Shown: positions 60,665 through 64,000 of the stretch, piece by piece
How positions within the stretch are numbered: position 1 is the first letter of the stretch
Layout: each line of letters starts with the position of its first letter
Source: Nocardia sp. BMG111209
Lineage (GTDB): Bacteria; Actinomycetota; Actinomycetes; Mycobacteriales; Mycobacteriaceae
DNA: 64,000 nt
Direction: 5' to 3'
Assembly: GCF_000381925.1 (NCBI RefSeq)
Contig: NZ_KB907307.1
Span: 2,108,001-2,172,000 of the forward strand
Made by a program: the position numbers and the translations under genes
Notes under the pieces: generated by a model
The model's database searches: none
The model's input: the letters and a program-made list of their open reading frames with translations, nothing else
Told to the model about the DNA's origin: nothing

Positions 60665-61543
60665 TCAGCCGACTCTCCATCTCACATTGAGTAGTTTCTT
60701 TCCGTCACCGGATCTGTGCAATTGTTCCGCATAGTCGCGGAGGTCGTTCCGGAGAGTCTTCCACTGACTTCCCAGCGACGAGTTTACATACTTGTCGCCC
60801 ATGCTCCAGGTGCCGTCCGGGAGCACGCCGATCCGGTCCGCGCCACCACCGGCCAGATCCTGTTCGTGCAGCGCGCGCTTCTTGGCCATCTCGGCCGCGA
60901 CCTGCTGCTGCGCGTAATCCTCCGGAGAGCGCCCGTTCAACTCGCCCCGGCCGTCCATCTCCAGCGCCTCGTAGAGCTTCCGCTCGTACAGGTCCGTCTC
61001 GTACTCCTCGCGGGCCACGCGCTGCGCGGTACCGACCCGCTCGACGTGCTGCCAGTTGTCCAGGATCTCCCGGGACGACAGCCTATTCACGCCGTCCAGC
61101 TGACGGTCGACCTGCCGGCGATATTCGTTCAATTTGTTCTGCGTGCCCGGAGTGGCACCTTCCTTGAAATTGAGGGTGAGAATTCGCTCGACCCGATCCG
61201 TCAATTCGCCCGAATTGTTCAGGGCCGCTTTCACATTGTCGTGGTCGGCGGCCCACTCCGATCCGGAGTTGTTCGCCCCGAGCGCTTCCCATTTGCTTCC
61301 GTCTGCGTTGTTGATCGGATGCGTCTGCTGGTTCTTGACAATGAATTTCTGCTCCGAGTACGCCTTCCAGGCCGGTACGACGGTCGCCTCGTCGACGGCC
61401 ACCGTGCCCTCGACGCTGCGCACGACCCGTTGGGAGCTGCCTTCGACGGCCTCCGACATGACCCGGCCGATGCGTTCGACGACCTCGGCCAGCCGGGTAC
61501 GCGCCAGATCGACAGCAGCGCCCAGCGCGCCACCCTCGCTCAT
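60665..61543 (-). CDS. Polymorphic toxin with Ntox15-type HxxD DNase domain
   Basis: A 292-residue protein. The last 110 residues match the Ntox15 (Tde) nuclease family: RALHEQDLAGGG carries the catalytic HxxD (His226, Asp229), then GDKYVNSSLGSQWK (249-262) is the conserved NSS(I/L)GSQW block. The N-terminal 60 residues are an Ala/Val/Glu-rich helical segment that could be a secretion or trafficking domain. No WXG100 partner or secretion gene is next to it. The A/T-rich codons suggest horizontal transfer. Confidence 0.72.
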   Translation of the reverse strand: MSEGGALGAAVDLARTRLAEVVERIGRVMSEAVEGSSQRVVRSVEGTVAVDEATVVPAWKAYSEQKFIVKNQQTHPINNADGSKWEALGANNSGSEWAADHDNVKAALNNSGELTDRVERILTLNFKEGATPGTQNKLNEYRRQVDRQLDGVNRLSSREILDNWQHVERVGTAQRVAREEYETDLYERKLYEALEMDGRGELNGRSPEDYAQQQVAAEMAKKRALHEQDLAGGGADRIGVLPDGTWSMGDKYVNSSLGSQWKTLRNDLRDYAEQLHRSGDGKKLLNVRWRVG

Positions 61544-61721
61544 CCGAGCAGGCGGCGGCCCGACGCACTCGCCTCCGCGTACACGACAACCCGGCCCGGC
61601 CGCACCGACTTCCCCTCGTCCCTGTCAGTTGGGTCAAGGGTACGGCGGCACAACCGATGACGGGAGCCCCGAATTTCACCGGCCGGCTCGAATCTGCCGC
61701 GGCCGCGGCAGATCGAGAAGG

Positions 61722-62123
61722 TCAGACGGTGAAGCCGAGGGCGCGCAGTTGCTCGCGCCCGTCCTCGGTGATCTTGTCCGGGCCCCACGGCGGCATCCAG
61801 ACCCAGTTGATCTTCAGGTCCTCGACCAGGCCGCTGCGGACCAGGGCGTTACGGGACTGATCCTCGATCACGTCGGTGAGCGGGCAGGCCGCGGAGGTCA
61901 GGGTCATGTCCAGCAGCGCCACGTTGCCCTCGACGCGCAGGTCGTACACGAGGCCGAGATCGACCACGTTGATGCCGAGTTCGGGATCGACGACGTCGCG
62001 CATCGCCTCCTCGAGGTCCTCCAGCTGCCGCAGCTCCTCGGGCGACAACTGCACGGGCTCGGCGGGCGCGCCGGTCTCCGCCGCCGCGGCCTCGGCCGTC
62101 TCCGGGATGTTCGTCTCGCTCAT
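61722..62123 (-). CDS. sufT: SUF-associated metal-sulfur cluster assembly protein (MIP18/DUF59)
   Basis: A 133-residue DUF59 protein. The conserved part is LEEAMRDVVDPELGINVVDLG and LTSAACPLTDVIEDQ with the Cys of the family. A 30-residue acidic leader precedes it. SufT helps maturation of iron-sulfur proteins. The ATG overlaps the sufU stop as ATGA, and this is the last gene of the SUF operon on this strand. Confidence 0.9.
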   Translation of the reverse strand: MSETNIPETAEAAAAETGAPAEPVQLSPEELRQLEDLEEAMRDVVDPELGINVVDLGLVYDLRVEGNVALLDMTLTSAACPLTDVIEDQSRNALVRSGLVEDLKINWVWMPPWGPDKITEDGREQLRALGFTV

Positions 62124-62599
62124 GACTGCTTCTCTCCGTTGCTCATCGGAGCCTTGGCTTCCTGGTCGGTTACCCGGATCACCGCGTCCTTGAACGCCAT
62201 CCAGCCCAGCAGGGCGCACTTGACCCGGGCCGGGTACTTCGCCACGCCGGCGAAGGCGATGCCGTCGCCGATCACGTCCTCGTCGCCCTCGACCGCGCCG
62301 CGGCTCGCGATCATCTCGCTGAACGCGTCGACGGTCTTCAAAGCCTGCTGCACCGGCAACCCGACCACCTGATCGGTGAGAACCGACGTAGCGGCCTGAC
62401 TGATCGAGCAGCCCTGACCGTCGTACGAGACATCGGCCACATCGCCATTACCATCAATGTGCACCCGCAACGTCACCTCGTCACCACAGGTCGGATTGAC
62501 GTGATGCACCTCGGCCTCGTACGGCTCCCGCAGGCCGCGGCCGTGCGGGTGCTTGTAGTGATCCAGGATCACTTCCTGATACATCTGCTCCAAGCGCAT
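62120..62599 (-). CDS. sufU: SUF system scaffold/sulfur-transfer protein SufU
   Basis: A 159-residue zinc-dependent sulfurtransferase of the SufU type. The three Cys ligands are Cys38 (NPTCGDEV), Cys64 (GQGCSIS) and Cys128 (RVKCALLGW), with Asp40. SufU accepts persulfide sulfur from SufS. The gene is directly downstream of sufS (three-base gap) and overlaps sufT by ATGA. Confidence 0.94.
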   Translation of the reverse strand: MRLEQMYQEVILDHYKHPHGRGLREPYEAEVHHVNPTCGDEVTLRVHIDGNGDVADVSYDGQGCSISQAATSVLTDQVVGLPVQQALKTVDAFSEMIASRGAVEGDEDVIGDGIAFAGVAKYPARVKCALLGWMAFKDAVIRVTDQEAKAPMSNGEKQS

Positions 62600-62602
62600 G
62601 AT

Positions 62603-64000
<1,398 letters not shown>

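Overview
The window is high-GC actinobacterial DNA, most likely from a Nocardia-like member of the Mycobacteriales. The signs are GTG starts, ATGA/GTGA start-stop overlaps, several F420-type flavin enzymes, a mycobacterial-style succinate dehydrogenase, a bacterial Ku protein, a SUF operon in the order sufC-sufS-sufU-sufT, and many acyl-CoA genes. The assignment rests on gene content only. No rRNA, tRNA, insertion sequence, prophage or CRISPR array was recognised.

Positions 1-9270 hold a partial SDR with a divergent TetR, then a compact acyl-CoA degradation cluster: thiolase, acyl-CoA dehydrogenase, acyl-CoA ligase, three crotonase-fold enzymes, a hotdog thioesterase and a GntR/FCD regulator. 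Four copies of a TAGATGTT element sit in the promoter gaps of this cluster, including the regulator's own, so it looks like one self-contained GntR regulon for an unidentified carboxylic acid.

Positions 9271-28308 form a second, looser acyl-CoA region: a TetR, a crotonase with an unusual Ala/Pro/Glu repeat extension, an alpha-methylacyl-CoA racemase, an aldo/keto reductase, LysR and LLM genes, a three-subunit succinate dehydrogenase with its own divergent LysR, two acyl-CoA ligases, an aldehyde dehydrogenase and an SDR. Two decayed ligase fragments lie at 9386-9560 and 27598-28308. A second palindrome family (about ACCA-NN-TGGT) recurs before the TetR, racemase, ligase and SDR genes and may define another regulon.

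Positions 28351-37936 carry a YihY/BrkB membrane protein, a TetR with a small unknown protein, an alpha/beta-hydrolase and cytochrome P450 pair, a PucR-type regulator, an SRPBCC protein, a further acyl-CoA ligase and an MpaB-like oxygenase. Positions 38042-43468 hold a 1153-residue NB-ARC/TPR STAND ATPase with 13 exact 40-residue repeats, an ABC1-family kinase and an Imm42-like protein. From 44052 to 55854 there are mixed housekeeping and redox genes: a secreted Pro/Asp/Trp-rich peptide, SDR, F420 enzymes, nitroreductase, AAA ATPase, TetR/LLM pair, PP2C phosphatase, FAH hydrolase, esterase, endonuclease V, Ku and an RDD protein.

Positions 55962-58542 are a metQ-metN-metI methionine importer operon whose leader can fold over the ribosome binding site. 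Then comes a glycosyltransferase with visibly more A/T, a DUF2231 membrane protein, and a toxin-immunity pair: an Ntox15-type HxxD DNase toxin with a GAD/DUF1851-type immunity protein, resembling Tde/Tdi. The window ends in the SUF iron-sulfur operon (sufT, sufU, sufS and the 3' end of sufC).
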